A DNA stretch of 64,000 nucleotides from Nocardioides dokdonensis FR1436 (GTDB lineage Bacteria; Actinomycetota; Actinomycetes; Propionibacteriales; Nocardioidaceae): NCBI RefSeq assembly GCF_001653335.1, contig NZ_CP015079.1, forward strand, positions 4,030,001 through 4,094,000, given 5' to 3'. Of this stretch, positions 24,473-32,297 are shown one piece after another (the first letter of the stretch is position 1; each line of letters begins with the position of its first letter). The position numbers and the translations under genes are program-made. The notes beneath the pieces were generated by a model. The model had not been told where the DNA came from. It worked only from the letters and a program-made list of their open reading frames with translations, and made no database searches.

Positions 24473-26594
24473 GCACGACCGGGCTCCGAGCGACCCGCTG
24501 CGCCACCACGGCGACGCCGAGGTCCGCGGCACCGGCCTGCTCGACCTGGCCGTCAACGTCCACCCCGGGCCCCGGCCGGCCTGGCTCGAGACCGCGCTGC
24601 GCGCCAGCCTCGACGACGTTGGCGCCTACCCCGACCCGGGCGCCGCCGAGCACGCGATCGCCCTGCGCCACGACCGGCCGGCCGAGGAGGTGCTCGCCAC
24701 CGCGGGGGCAGCCGAGGCCTTCTCGCTGGTGGCGCGGCTGCGACCCTGGCGCCGCCCGGTGGTGGTGCACCCGCAGTTCACCGAGCCGCACGCGGCGCTC
24801 GAGCGGGCAGGGCACCGGGTCACCACCGTGCTCACCCGCGCCGAGAACGGCTTCGCGCTCGACCCGGGAGCCGTGCCGCCGGACGCCGACCTGGTCGTGG
24901 TCGGCAACCCCACCAACCCGACCGGACGGCTGCACCCCGTCGACGACCTGCTCGCCCTGCGCCGCCCGGGCCGGCTGGTCGTCGTCGACGAGGCCTTCAT
25001 CGACACCGTGCCCGGCGAGCGCGGCACCCTGGCCGGCGCGCCGCCCGAGGGCCTCGTGGTGCTGCGCAGCCTGACCAAGCACTGGTCCATCCCGGGGGTG
25101 CGGGCCGGCTACCTGCTCGGCGCCGCGGGTGACGTCGCCGCCCTGCGCCGCGGCCAGGTGCCGTGGTCGGTCTCCACCACGGCCGCCGCAGCGATCCAGG
25201 CGTGCTGCACCGACGAGGCGCTCGCCGAGGCCGAGCGGCGCGCACACCTGATCACGCAGTGGCGCACCCACCTGGTCGCCGCCCTCGCCGGGCTGGGGAT
25301 CCGCACGCTGCCCTCGCAGACGTCGTTCCTGCTGGCCCGGCTGGGCCCCGACGGGCGGGCGCACCTGCGCGAGCACGGCATCGCCGTACGCCGCTGCGAC
25401 ACCTTCCCCGGCCTCGACCCCGGGTGGGCGCGGATCGCGGTCCGCCCGCCCGGCACCACCGACCACCTCGTCCACGCCCTGCTGGCGCGGCCGATCGCCA
25501 GCCCCACTCCAGGAGGACCCATGTCGTCACCCCGCCCGCTCACCGCGCCGGACAGCGCCAGCGCCGGCGCCGCCGCCGAGCGGCTCGCCGGCCTGGCCGT
25601 CCCGGCCGGTGCGCTCGGGCGGCTGGGCGAGCTGGGCGTGTGGCTCAGCGGCGTCCAGGGCCAGTGCCCGCCCCGCCCGCTCGACGACGTGCGCCTGGTG
25701 ATCTTCGCGGGCGACCACGGGGTCGCCGGGCACGGCGTCTCGGCCTACCCGCCGGCGATCACTGCGGCGATGGTGCGCACATTCGTGGCCGGGCGCGCCG
25801 GCGTCAACGCGCTCGCCGCCGCGCACGACGTGCGGGTGCGGGTGCTCGACGTCGGCGTCGACGACGACCTCGAGGGCCTGCCTGCCGAGGTCAGCGCCGA
25901 CAAGGTCCGCCGCGGCAGCGGGGCCATCCACCTGGAGGACGCGCTGAGCGCCGAGGAGACCCAGCAGGCGCTGGCCGTGGGCCGTCGGGTGGCCGAGCGC
26001 GAGATCGCCGAGGGCGCCCAGCTGCTGCTCAGCGGCGACATGGGCATCGGCAACACCACCCCCGCGGCGGCGCTCGTGGCCGCCGGGCTCGGGCTCGGGG
26101 CCGCCGACGCCGCGCTCGTGGCCGGGCGCGGCACCGGCGTCGACGACGCCGGCCTCGACCGCAAGACCGCCGTGCTGGCCGAGGCCCTGGCCCGGGTGGG
26201 CGAGCGCGCCACCGACCCCGTCGAGACGCTCACCGCCCTGGGCAGCGCCGACCTGGCGGCCACCGTGGGCTACCTGCTGGCCGCGACGCAGGCCGGCGTG
26301 CCCGTGCTGCTGGACGGGCTGATGTCGGTGGCCTGCGCGCTCACCGCCGAGCGGATCGCCCCCGGCACCGCCGCGTGGTGCACCGCCGGGCACCGCTCCC
26401 CCGAACCGGCCCAGTCGCTGGCGCTGGCCCACCTCGGCCTCGAGCCGCTGCTCGACCTCGGGATGCGCCTGGGCGAGGGCAGCGGCGCGGTCACCGCGGT
26501 GCCGGTGCTGCGCAGCGCGGTGTCGCTGCTGCGCGACGTCGCCCTGCTCAGCGAGCTGATGCCCGAGGCGCCGACGGGTCCGGCCGGTGCCTGA
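24465..26594 (+). CDS. cobC-cobT: CobC-type aminotransferase fused in frame to CobT (nicotinate-nucleotide:DMB phosphoribosyltransferase)
   Basis: A single 709-aa reading frame with two complete enzymes. Residues 1 to about 342 are a fold-type I PLP protein like CobC/CobD (threonine-phosphate decarboxylase): VNVHPGPRPAWL, VVGNPTNPTGRL, VDEAFIDTVPG and the PLP lysine 205 in SLTKHWSIPGVRAGY. Residues 353-709 are a full-length CobT: FAGDHGVAGHGVSAYPP, SGDMGIGNTTPAAA and CTAGHRSPEPAQ. Only about 10 linker residues separate them, and they are encoded by a perfect ribosome site before an in-frame ATG at 25521. So one long fusion, or the fusion plus free 357-aa CobT, may be made. The GTG at 24465 overlaps cobB by 8 bp. 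A lost stop codon or a sequencing error at the junction could also explain it. Confidence 0.9.
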   Translation: MAEHDRAPSDPLRHHGDAEVRGTGLLDLAVNVHPGPRPAWLETALRASLDDVGAYPDPGAAEHAIALRHDRPAEEVLATAGAAEAFSLVARLRPWRRPVVVHPQFTEPHAALERAGHRVTTVLTRAENGFALDPGAVPPDADLVVVGNPTNPTGRLHPVDDLLALRRPGRLVVVDEAFIDTVPGERGTLAGAPPEGLVVLRSLTKHWSIPGVRAGYLLGAAGDVAALRRGQVPWSVSTTAAAAIQACCTDEALAEAERRAHLITQWRTHLVAALAGLGIRTLPSQTSFLLARLGPDGRAHLREHGIAVRRCDTFPGLDPGWARIAVRPPGTTDHLVHALLARPIASPTPGGPMSSPRPLTAPDSASAGAAAERLAGLAVPAGALGRLGELGVWLSGVQGQCPPRPLDDVRLVIFAGDHGVAGHGVSAYPPAITAAMVRTFVAGRAGVNALAAAHDVRVRVLDVGVDDDLEGLPAEVSADKVRRGSGAIHLEDALSAEETQQALAVGRRVAEREIAEGAQLLLSGDMGIGNTTPAAALVAAGLGLGAADAALVAGRGTGVDDAGLDRKTAVLAEALARVGERATDPVETLTALGSADLAATVGYLLAATQAGVPVLLDGLMSVACALTAERIAPGTAAWCTAGHRSPEPAQSLALAHLGLEPLLDLGMRLGEGSGAVTAVPVLRSAVSLLRDVALLSELMPEAPTGPAGA
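25511..25523 (+). promoter_or_regulatory. internal ribosome site and start codon of CobT
   Basis: AGGAGG at 25511-25516, four bases before an in-frame ATG at 25521, inside the cobC-cobT reading frame. The product from this ATG (MSSPRPLTAPD...) would be 357 aa, the normal CobT length. It is the strongest Shine-Dalgarno match I noticed in the whole cob locus. Confidence 0.75.
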
Positions 26595-27351
26595 CGCCTG
26601 GCGCCTCGCCGTCGGCACCCTGACCGCGCTGCGGGTGCCGGCACCGCGCACGGTCACCCCGGTCGTAGCCGGCCGCGCGATGCTGCTGGCCCCGGTGGCG
26701 GTGCTGCCGCTGGGCCTGCTCGTGGCCGGGCTCGGCCTGCTCGGTGCCTGGCTGTCCCTGCCCCCGCTCGTGGTGTCGGTCCTCGCGGTCGGGGCGCTGG
26801 CCGCCGGCAGCCGGGCCCTGCACTGGGACGGGCTCTCCGACGTCGCCGACGGGCTGAGCGCCTCCTACGACCGCGCGCGGTCGCTGCAGGTGATGAAGTC
26901 CGGCACCTCCGGGCCCGCCGGCGTCGTGGCCACGGTCGTGGTGCTGGGCACCCAGGCCGCTGCCCTGGCCTCGCTGCTCACCACCACCCGGGGCGCGGTC
27001 GTCGCCGGGCTGCTGGTCTGCGTCTCCCGCGCCGCGCTCGCGCTGTGCTGCCTGCGCGGCGTCCCGGGCGCGCGCCCCGACGGCCTGGGCGCGGCGTACG
27101 TCGGCACCGTGCGGCCGACGGCCGCGCTCGCGCTGTGGCTGGTCGCAGCCGGTCTGCTGGTCCTGGCTGCCGGCTGGTCGGGCCTCGTCGCCGCCGCGCT
27201 GGCGCTGCTCGTGGTGGCCGTCCTGCTGCACCGCGTCGTGCGTCGCTTCGGCGGCGTGACCGGTGACGTGCTCGGCGCCGCGGTCGAGCTGGCGCTCGCG
27301 GCGCTGCTGGTCGGCGTGCTGGCCGGGCCGCCGCTCGGTGCGCCGTGGTGA
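26587..27351 (+). CDS. cobS: adenosylcobinamide-GDP ribazoletransferase (cobalamin synthase)
   Basis: Integral membrane enzyme (254 aa) that joins adenosylcobinamide-GDP and alpha-ribazole (phosphate) to make adenosylcobalamin (phosphate). The N-terminal LTALRVPAPR and the Asp-rich ALHWDGLSDVADGL motif at about 78-91 are the family signature, followed by KSGTSGPAGV and about six hydrophobic segments. The GTG at 26587 overlaps the cobT stop by 8 bp. The stop is only 8 bases from the stop of the convergent cobU. Confidence 0.95.
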   Translation: MPDAWRLAVGTLTALRVPAPRTVTPVVAGRAMLLAPVAVLPLGLLVAGLGLLGAWLSLPPLVVSVLAVGALAAGSRALHWDGLSDVADGLSASYDRARSLQVMKSGTSGPAGVVATVVVLGTQAAALASLLTTTRGAVVAGLLVCVSRAALALCCLRGVPGARPDGLGAAYVGTVRPTAALALWLVAAGLLVLAAGWSGLVAAALALLVVAVLLHRVVRRFGGVTGDVLGAAVELALAALLVGVLAGPPLGAPW

Positions 27352-27359
27352 CCTGCCGG

Positions 27360-27887
27360 TCAGAGGCGCAGGACCCGGCCCGCGACCACGAGGTGCACCT
27401 CGTCGCAGGCGGCCGCGACCCGCTGGTTGGCCGTGCCCAGCAGGTCGCGGAAGAGCCGGCCGGAGCGGTGCTCCGGCACCACGCCGAGCCCGACCTCGTT
27501 GGTCACCACGACCACGTCGTGCGGGCAGGCGCGCACCGCGGCCGCCACGGCGTCCAGGCGGGTCTCGACGAGGTCCGTGACCGCCTCGGTCGGCTGCTCC
27601 CAGGCCTGCTCCTCGTCGAGCAGCCCGGTGAGCCAGGTGCCCAGGCAGTCGACGAGCACCGGCCGGTCGGCCGAGGTCAGGGCCCCCGCCACGTCGCGGG
27701 TCTCGCGCGTCGTCCACGCCGCGGGACGCCGCTGCCGGTGGGCCTCGATGCGCGCGGTCCAGTCGGGGTCGTCCTGCTCCTGCGGCGTGGGGCCCGGGGC
27801 GACGTAGGTCGCTGCCCGCTCCCCCACCAGCGCCTCGGCGTGGCGCGACTTGCCGGAGCGGACGCCACCGGTGACGAGAACCTTCAC
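27360..27887 (-). CDS. cobU: adenosylcobinamide kinase / adenosylcobinamide-phosphate guanylyltransferase
   Basis: Bifunctional CobU (175 aa) that phosphorylates adenosylcobinamide and then transfers GMP from GTP. The P-loop TGGVRSGKS is at 6-14. RIEAHRQRRP holds His50, in the position of the guanylylated histidine. VLVDCLGTWL and VVVTNEVGLGVVPEH follow. The GTG at 27887 is fixed by GGAGG 6 bases upstream and by the protein start MKVLVTGG. It lies on the strand opposite to cobS and cbiB, downstream (in transcription sense) of the cobN-to-cobK operon. Confidence 0.94.
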   Translation of the reverse strand: MKVLVTGGVRSGKSRHAEALVGERAATYVAPGPTPQEQDDPDWTARIEAHRQRRPAAWTTRETRDVAGALTSADRPVLVDCLGTWLTGLLDEEQAWEQPTEAVTDLVETRLDAVAAAVRACPHDVVVVTNEVGLGVVPEHRSGRLFRDLLGTANQRVAAACDEVHLVVAGRVLRL

Positions 27888-27898
27888 GAGGACCTCCA
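27888..27898. promoter_or_regulatory. shared divergent ribosome-site palindrome between cobU and cbiB
   Basis: Only 11 bases separate the GTG of cobU (27887, minus) from the GTG of cbiB (27899, plus). GAGGACCTC in this junction reads GAGG on both strands, so it can serve as ribosome site in both directions. There is no space for a promoter of either gene. Confidence 0.6.
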
Positions 27899-28855
27899 GT
27901 GCTGAACGGATCGAGGGGCCGGGCGGTCGGGCTGGCGCTGGGCTACGGCCTCGACCGCGCCCTCGCCGACCCCGCACGATGGCATCCCGTGGCCGGGTTC
28001 GGCACCCTGGCCGCCCGCCTGGAGCAGACGACGTACGCCGATCGCCGCAGCGCCGGCGTGGTCCACGTGGCGCTGCTGGTGGGCGCGGGCGTGGCCGTCG
28101 GCGCGGCGGCGGAGCACGGCGCCCGGCACCGTCCGGTGGCGCAGGCGCTGCTCACCGCCGCGGCGACCTGGACCGTGCTCGGCGGCACCACGCTCGACCG
28201 GGAGGCGGCCGCGGTCGGGCGGCTGCTCGAGGAGGGGCGGCTGCCCGAGGCCCGCACCCAGGTGGCGCGGCTGGTGGGGCGCGACACCCGCACCCTGGAG
28301 GTCGCGGAGGTGGCCCGCGCCGCACTGGAGTCGGTCGCCGAGAACACCTCCGACGCCGTGGTCGCACCCTTGGTGCTGGGCGCGCTGGTCGGGGTCCCCG
28401 GGCTGCTGGGCTACCGGGCGGCGAACACCCTGGATGCGATGGTCGGGCACCGCAGCGCCCGCTACGCCCGCTTCGGCTGGGCCGCGGCGCGTCTCGACGA
28501 CCTGCTCAACCTGCCCGGCGCGCGGCTCACCGCGGCCCTGGCCACGGTGCTCGGCGCGGACCCCGCGGCGAGCGTGCGGGCCTGGCGGCGCGACGCCGGG
28601 GCCCATCCCAGCCCGAACGCCGGCCCGGTCGAGGCCGCGTTCGCCGGCGCCCTGGGCGTGCGGCTGGGTGGTCGCACCGTCTACGGCACCGGCCCCGAGG
28701 CCCGGGTCGAGCTGCGGCCCCCACTCGGCGAGGGGCCCGCTCCGGCCCCTCACGACGTCGCCCGGGGCCGGCGGCTCGCGGCCCGGGTCGGCCTGGGGTC
28801 GCTCATCGTGCTGGCACCGATCGCAGCCAGGCCAGTGCGCCCTCGACGTCGCTGA
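27899..28855 (+). CDS. cbiB: adenosylcobinamide-phosphate synthase (CbiB/CobD)
   Basis: Membrane enzyme (318 aa) that attaches aminopropanol (phosphate) to adenosylcobyric acid. Family segments are [78 protein letters not shown] and [20 protein letters not shown]. The GTG at 27899 is the only reasonable start, since no other start codon lies before the conserved N-terminus. The 3' end overlaps the convergent cobK by 53 bp. It is on the same strand as the cobS operon but separated from it by antisense cobU. Confidence 0.95.
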   Translation: MLNGSRGRAVGLALGYGLDRALADPARWHPVAGFGTLAARLEQTTYADRRSAGVVHVALLVGAGVAVGAAAEHGARHRPVAQALLTAAATWTVLGGTTLDREAAAVGRLLEEGRLPEARTQVARLVGRDTRTLEVAEVARAALESVAENTSDAVVAPLVLGALVGVPGLLGYRAANTLDAMVGHRSARYARFGWAAARLDDLLNLPGARLTAALATVLGADPAASVRAWRRDAGAHPSPNAGPVEAAFAGALGVRLGGRTVYGTGPEARVELRPPLGEGPAPAPHDVARGRRLAARVGLGSLIVLAPIAARPVRPRRR

Positions 28856-29525
28856 CCGTCGCCACTCCTGCGGGCGGCTCGGGGCGGCGGACCACGACGG
28901 CGGGCACCCCGAGCGCGGCGGCGGCCTGCATCTTGGGCCAGGTGTGCGCGCCGCCTGAGTCCTTGGTGACCAGCACGTCGACCCGGTGCTCGCGCAGCAG
29001 CGCGCACTCGCCGTCGAGCTCGTAGGGTCCGCGGCTGCGCAGCAGCCGCCACCGTGGCGGCAGCACGACGTCGGGCTCGTCGACGACCCGGGCCAGCACG
29101 TCGTGGGCGGCCATCGGGCCGGTGAAGGCGCCGAGCTGCTGGCGACCGATGGTGAGGAAGGGCCGGTCCCCGAGCCCCGCGGCGAGGGCGGCGGCCTCGT
29201 CGTGGTCCCCGACCCAGTGCCAGCCAGCAGTGGGGTCGACCCACCCGGGTCGTTGCAGCCGCAGCAGCGGCACGTCGACGCCGGCGGCGTGCGCCGAGAT
29301 CGTGGCTGCGAAGGGATGCGTGGCGTCGACCACGGCGTCGAACGCCGCGGCATGGGCACGCAGCCCCTCGGCGCCGCCGAACCCGCCGATGCGCACCGGT
29401 CCCACCGGCAGCCGGGGTCGGGCGACCCGGCCCGCGAGCGAGGACTCGACCTCGACGCCGGCCCCGACCAGGGCGGCGGCCAGCGCCCGCGCCTCCCCGG
29501 TGCCGCCGAGCAGCAGCACCCTCAT
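28803..29525 (-). CDS. cobK: precorrin-6A reductase
   Basis: NADPH-dependent reductase (240 aa) that reduces the macrocycle of precorrin-6A to precorrin-6B. It starts [19 protein letters not shown], then [43 protein letters not shown] and [15 protein letters not shown], all CobK/CbiJ signatures. The ATG at 29525 shares one base with the cobQ stop (TGATG); a GTG one codon earlier is possible. It ends 53 bp inside the convergent cbiB, so no terminator can sit between them. Confidence 0.94.
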   Translation of the reverse strand: MRVLLLGGTGEARALAAALVGAGVEVESSLAGRVARPRLPVGPVRIGGFGGAEGLRAHAAAFDAVVDATHPFAATISAHAAGVDVPLLRLQRPGWVDPTAGWHWVGDHDEAAALAAGLGDRPFLTIGRQQLGAFTGPMAAHDVLARVVDEPDVVLPPRWRLLRSRGPYELDGECALLREHRVDVLVTKDSGGAHTWPKMQAAAALGVPAVVVRRPEPPAGVATVSDVEGALAWLRSVPAR

Positions 29526-30955
29526 CACGGTGCCCCCGGCGGCAGGAAGGGCAGCCGGTCCGGGGCGCCGCGGCGGGCCAGGTCGAGCAGGGCGTCGACG
29601 TCGAGGTGGGTCTCGACCAGGTCACCGAGCAGGTCCAGCCGCCGCTCCCGGGCGGCCGGGAAGGAGACCGTCGAGGTGACGCCCAGCGTCCTGGCCAGGT
29701 ACGCCGCGCGGTGCGCGTCGTCCTCGAGCGCGCCGTGCACCATGGTCGCCTCCACGGCCCCGTCGCTCCGCTGGCCGGTGAGGCGGCCGTGGTGGATCTC
29801 GTAGCCGGCCGGCTCGTGGGCGCGCAGCACCTTCTCCGTGGTGAACTCGGTCTCGGCGTCGAGCAGGCCGAGGCCCTCGACGTCGGCGCCGGGGTCGCCC
29901 TCGACCCCGTGCGGGTCGCGGATCCGCCGACCCAGCATCTGGGCGCCGCCGCAGATGCCGAGCACCGGACGACCCGCGTGCGCGTGGGCCAGCACGGCGG
30001 TGTCGAGGCCGCGCTCGCGCAGCCAGGCCAGGTCGGCCAGCGTGGCCCGGGTGCCGGGCAGCACCACCAGGTCGGCGTCGGAGAGCGCGCGGGGCGTGGC
30101 GGCGAAGACCACGTCGAGCCCCGGCTCGAGGCCGAGCGCATCGACGTCGGTGAGGTTCGAGATCCGCGGCAGGCGCACCACGACCACCCGGGCCGCACCC
30201 GTCGCGGTCCGGGCCCGCCGACCCTCGAGGTCGAGGGCGTCCTCGGAGTCCAGCCACACGTCCGGGCTCCAGGGCAGCACGCCGAAGAACCGGCGCCCGG
30301 TCGCGTCCTCGAGCTGGGCCAGGCCGGGGCGCAGCAGGTCGAGGTCGCCGCGGAACTTGTTGACCACGAACCCGACCACCAGCGCCTGGTCCTCGGGCGC
30401 CAGCAGCGCGACGGTGCCCAGGAACGCGGCGAACACCCCACCCCGGTCGATGTCGCCGACGACCACGGTGGGCAGGACGGCGTGCCGCGCCAGCCCCATG
30501 TTCACGTAGTCCCCGGAGCGCAGGTTGATCTCGGCCGGGCTGCCGGCCCCCTCGGCGACCACCACCTCGTGGCGCGCCGCGAGGTCGTCGTACGCCGCGT
30601 GCGCGGCGTGCGCCAGGTGGGCGCGCCCGGTGGTCCACTCGCCCGAGGAGACCTCGCCGGCGGGGCGTCCGAGCACCACGACGTGGCTGCGCCGGTCGCT
30701 GCCGGGCTTGAGCAGCACCGGGTTCATCGCCGGCTCGGGCAGCACCCGCGCGGCCAGCGCCTGCACCCACTGGGCGCGCCCGATCTCGGCGGCGCCGCCG
30801 TCGGGGTGTGCGACCACCATCGAGTTGTTCGACATGTTCTGCGCCTTGTACGGCGCCACCGCGACCCCGCGTCGGGCCAGCGCGCGGCACAGTCCGGTGG
30901 TGACCACGCTCTTGCCGGCGTCCGAGGTGGTGCCGGCGACGAGCAGCCCGGCCAT
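29525..30955 (-). CDS. cobQ: cobyric acid synthase
   Basis: Glutamine-dependent amidase (476 aa) that amidates side chains b, d, e and g of adenosylcobyrinic acid a,c-diamide. The ATP domain shows [27 protein letters not shown] and [17 protein letters not shown]. The C-terminal amidotransferase domain carries Cys335 in [19 protein letters not shown] follows. The ATG at 30955 overlaps the stop of the upstream 2H phosphoesterase gene (TGATG). Upstream in-frame codons belong to cobF and cobN read in the wrong frame and are not part of the protein. Confidence 0.96.
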   Translation of the reverse strand: MAGLLVAGTTSDAGKSVVTTGLCRALARRGVAVAPYKAQNMSNNSMVVAHPDGGAAEIGRAQWVQALAARVLPEPAMNPVLLKPGSDRRSHVVVLGRPAGEVSSGEWTTGRAHLAHAAHAAYDDLAARHEVVVAEGAGSPAEINLRSGDYVNMGLARHAVLPTVVVGDIDRGGVFAAFLGTVALLAPEDQALVVGFVVNKFRGDLDLLRPGLAQLEDATGRRFFGVLPWSPDVWLDSEDALDLEGRRARTATGAARVVVVRLPRISNLTDVDALGLEPGLDVVFAATPRALSDADLVVLPGTRATLADLAWLRERGLDTAVLAHAHAGRPVLGICGGAQMLGRRIRDPHGVEGDPGADVEGLGLLDAETEFTTEKVLRAHEPAGYEIHHGRLTGQRSDGAVEATMVHGALEDDAHRAAYLARTLGVTSTVSFPAARERRLDLLGDLVETHLDVDALLDLARRGAPDRLPFLPPGAP

Positions 30956-31524
30956 CAGGCACCAGCCGCGGGAGCGAGCGGGAACGAGTGCAGCAGCCGG
31001 CACCCGTCGCCCTGCCACCACTGCAGGTCGACCCGGTCGACCCGGGTGCGCACCGGCAGGCGGTCGGCCAGGTCGGCGCCCACCGAGCCCCGGGTGACCG
31101 GCGGGCCGCCCGGCGCCGGGCCGGGCCCGACCTGGTCGAGGCTGAGGTGCGGCTCGACGGCGCCGTACCTGCCTTCGTACGGCGGGTGGCCGGGGTAGGC
31201 GTCGACCACGAGAGCGGTCAGCGCCGCGAACGCCGCGAGCGGCCCCGGGCGCAGGTGCACCAGCCCGTTCGGGAAGACGTCGACCTCGCCCAGCCGGGCC
31301 TCGAAGGCCGGCACCGGCGCCAGCAGCGCGGCCACCCGCTCGAGGTCGGCGTCGGAGGGTGCCGGCACCCAGGGCGCGAGCACCGTCACGTGGGCGTGCA
31401 CGAACCCCGGGTCGGCGGAGACCCAGGCGGCGTCGTAGGCACGGGTGCGGGCCCGCACCCAGTCGTCCAGCTCCGGCACCGGCACGGCCAGGACGGTGTG
31501 CCCGGTGGTGGGGTGCCCGCTCAC
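30955..31524 (-). CDS. 2'-5' RNA ligase/2H phosphoesterase family protein
   Basis: 189-aa protein with the two HxTx-type motifs of the 2H superfamily: H45-V-T-V in FVHAHVTVLAPW and H126-L-S-L in VEPHLSLDQV. Family members act on 2',3'-cyclic or 2'-5' phosphodiester bonds of RNA or small nucleotides. The GTG at 31524 overlaps the cobF stop (GTGA) and its own stop overlaps the cobQ ATG, so it is tightly coupled on both sides inside a cobalamin operon. It has no known role in B12 synthesis. It could be a passenger, a housekeeping RNA enzyme, or a phosphodiesterase acting on an intermediate; the sequence does not decide. Confidence 0.85.
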   Translation of the reverse strand: MSGHPTTGHTVLAVPVPELDDWVRARTRAYDAAWVSADPGFVHAHVTVLAPWVPAPSDADLERVAALLAPVPAFEARLGEVDVFPNGLVHLRPGPLAAFAALTALVVDAYPGHPPYEGRYGAVEPHLSLDQVGPGPAPGGPPVTRGSVGADLADRLPVRTRVDRVDLQWWQGDGCRLLHSFPLAPAAGA

Positions 31525-32297
31525 GCGGCGTCCGGGGCCGGGGCGCGCAGCAGGTGGAGGTCGAGCACCCAGCCGTCCACCGTCCGGGCCGCCTCCCGGG
31601 CCACCTCGAGATCGGCCAGCACGTCGCCCACCCGCCCGGCGACCAGCTGCTCGCCGGGCGCTCCGAGGTTGGCGCCCCACCAGATCGACCAGTCGGCGAG
31701 GGCGGGGTCCGCCAGCGCGTCGAGGCGGCGGTTGAGCACGACCACGACGTTGCGCTGCCCCTCGGCGAGAGCCTCGGGCAGCCGGCGGGCGGTGGTGACG
31801 TGCAGGGGTGCGCCGACGTCGTGCAGCACCAGGCGGTGCCGGGCGGCCAGCAGTGAGAGGCTGCTGATGCCGGGCACCACCTCGACCGCCAGCGGCCGCC
31901 GCTCCTGCAGGCGGTCGAGCAGCCGCAGCGTGGAGTCGTAGAGGCCCGGGTCGCCCCAGACCAGCAGCCCCAGATCGCCGGGGTGACCGGCCAGGGCCGC
32001 CTCCCACGCCTCGGCCCGGGCGGCGTGCCAGGCGTCGACGGCCGCGTCGTAGTCGACGTCGTCGTGCCGCGCACGAGGCGGGTCCTCGAGGACCACCAGC
32101 GGCACGCCGTACGTCGTGCAGACCGCACGGCGCACCTCCAGCAGCGGGTCGTCGGGGCCCTTGGCGAAGGCCAGCACCACGTCGACCGAGCCGATCGCGA
32201 CGGCGGCCTCGACGGTGACGTGCTGGGGGCCCATCCCGATGCCCACGACGACCACGCGACGGGCCCCGCCCATCGCCTCGGCGACCGCCTCAGCCAC
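31521..32297 (-). CDS. cobF: precorrin-6A synthase (deacetylating)
   Basis: SAM-dependent methylase (258 aa) that methylates C1 of precorrin-5 and releases the acetyl group to give precorrin-6A. CobF is specific to the aerobic (late cobalt) route, so it marks the pathway type. Signatures are VVVVGIGMGPQHVTVEAA near 16-33, LLVWGDPGLYDSTLR, VEVVPGISSLSLLAAR and SIWWGANLG. The GTG at 32297 overlaps the cobN stop by 8 bp; an ATG 8 codons later (MGGARRV) is an alternative. Confidence 0.94.
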   Translation of the reverse strand: MAEAVAEAMGGARRVVVVGIGMGPQHVTVEAAVAIGSVDVVLAFAKGPDDPLLEVRRAVCTTYGVPLVVLEDPPRARHDDVDYDAAVDAWHAARAEAWEAALAGHPGDLGLLVWGDPGLYDSTLRLLDRLQERRPLAVEVVPGISSLSLLAARHRLVLHDVGAPLHVTTARRLPEALAEGQRNVVVVLNRRLDALADPALADWSIWWGANLGAPGEQLVAGRVGDVLADLEVAREAARTVDGWVLDLHLLRAPAPDAA

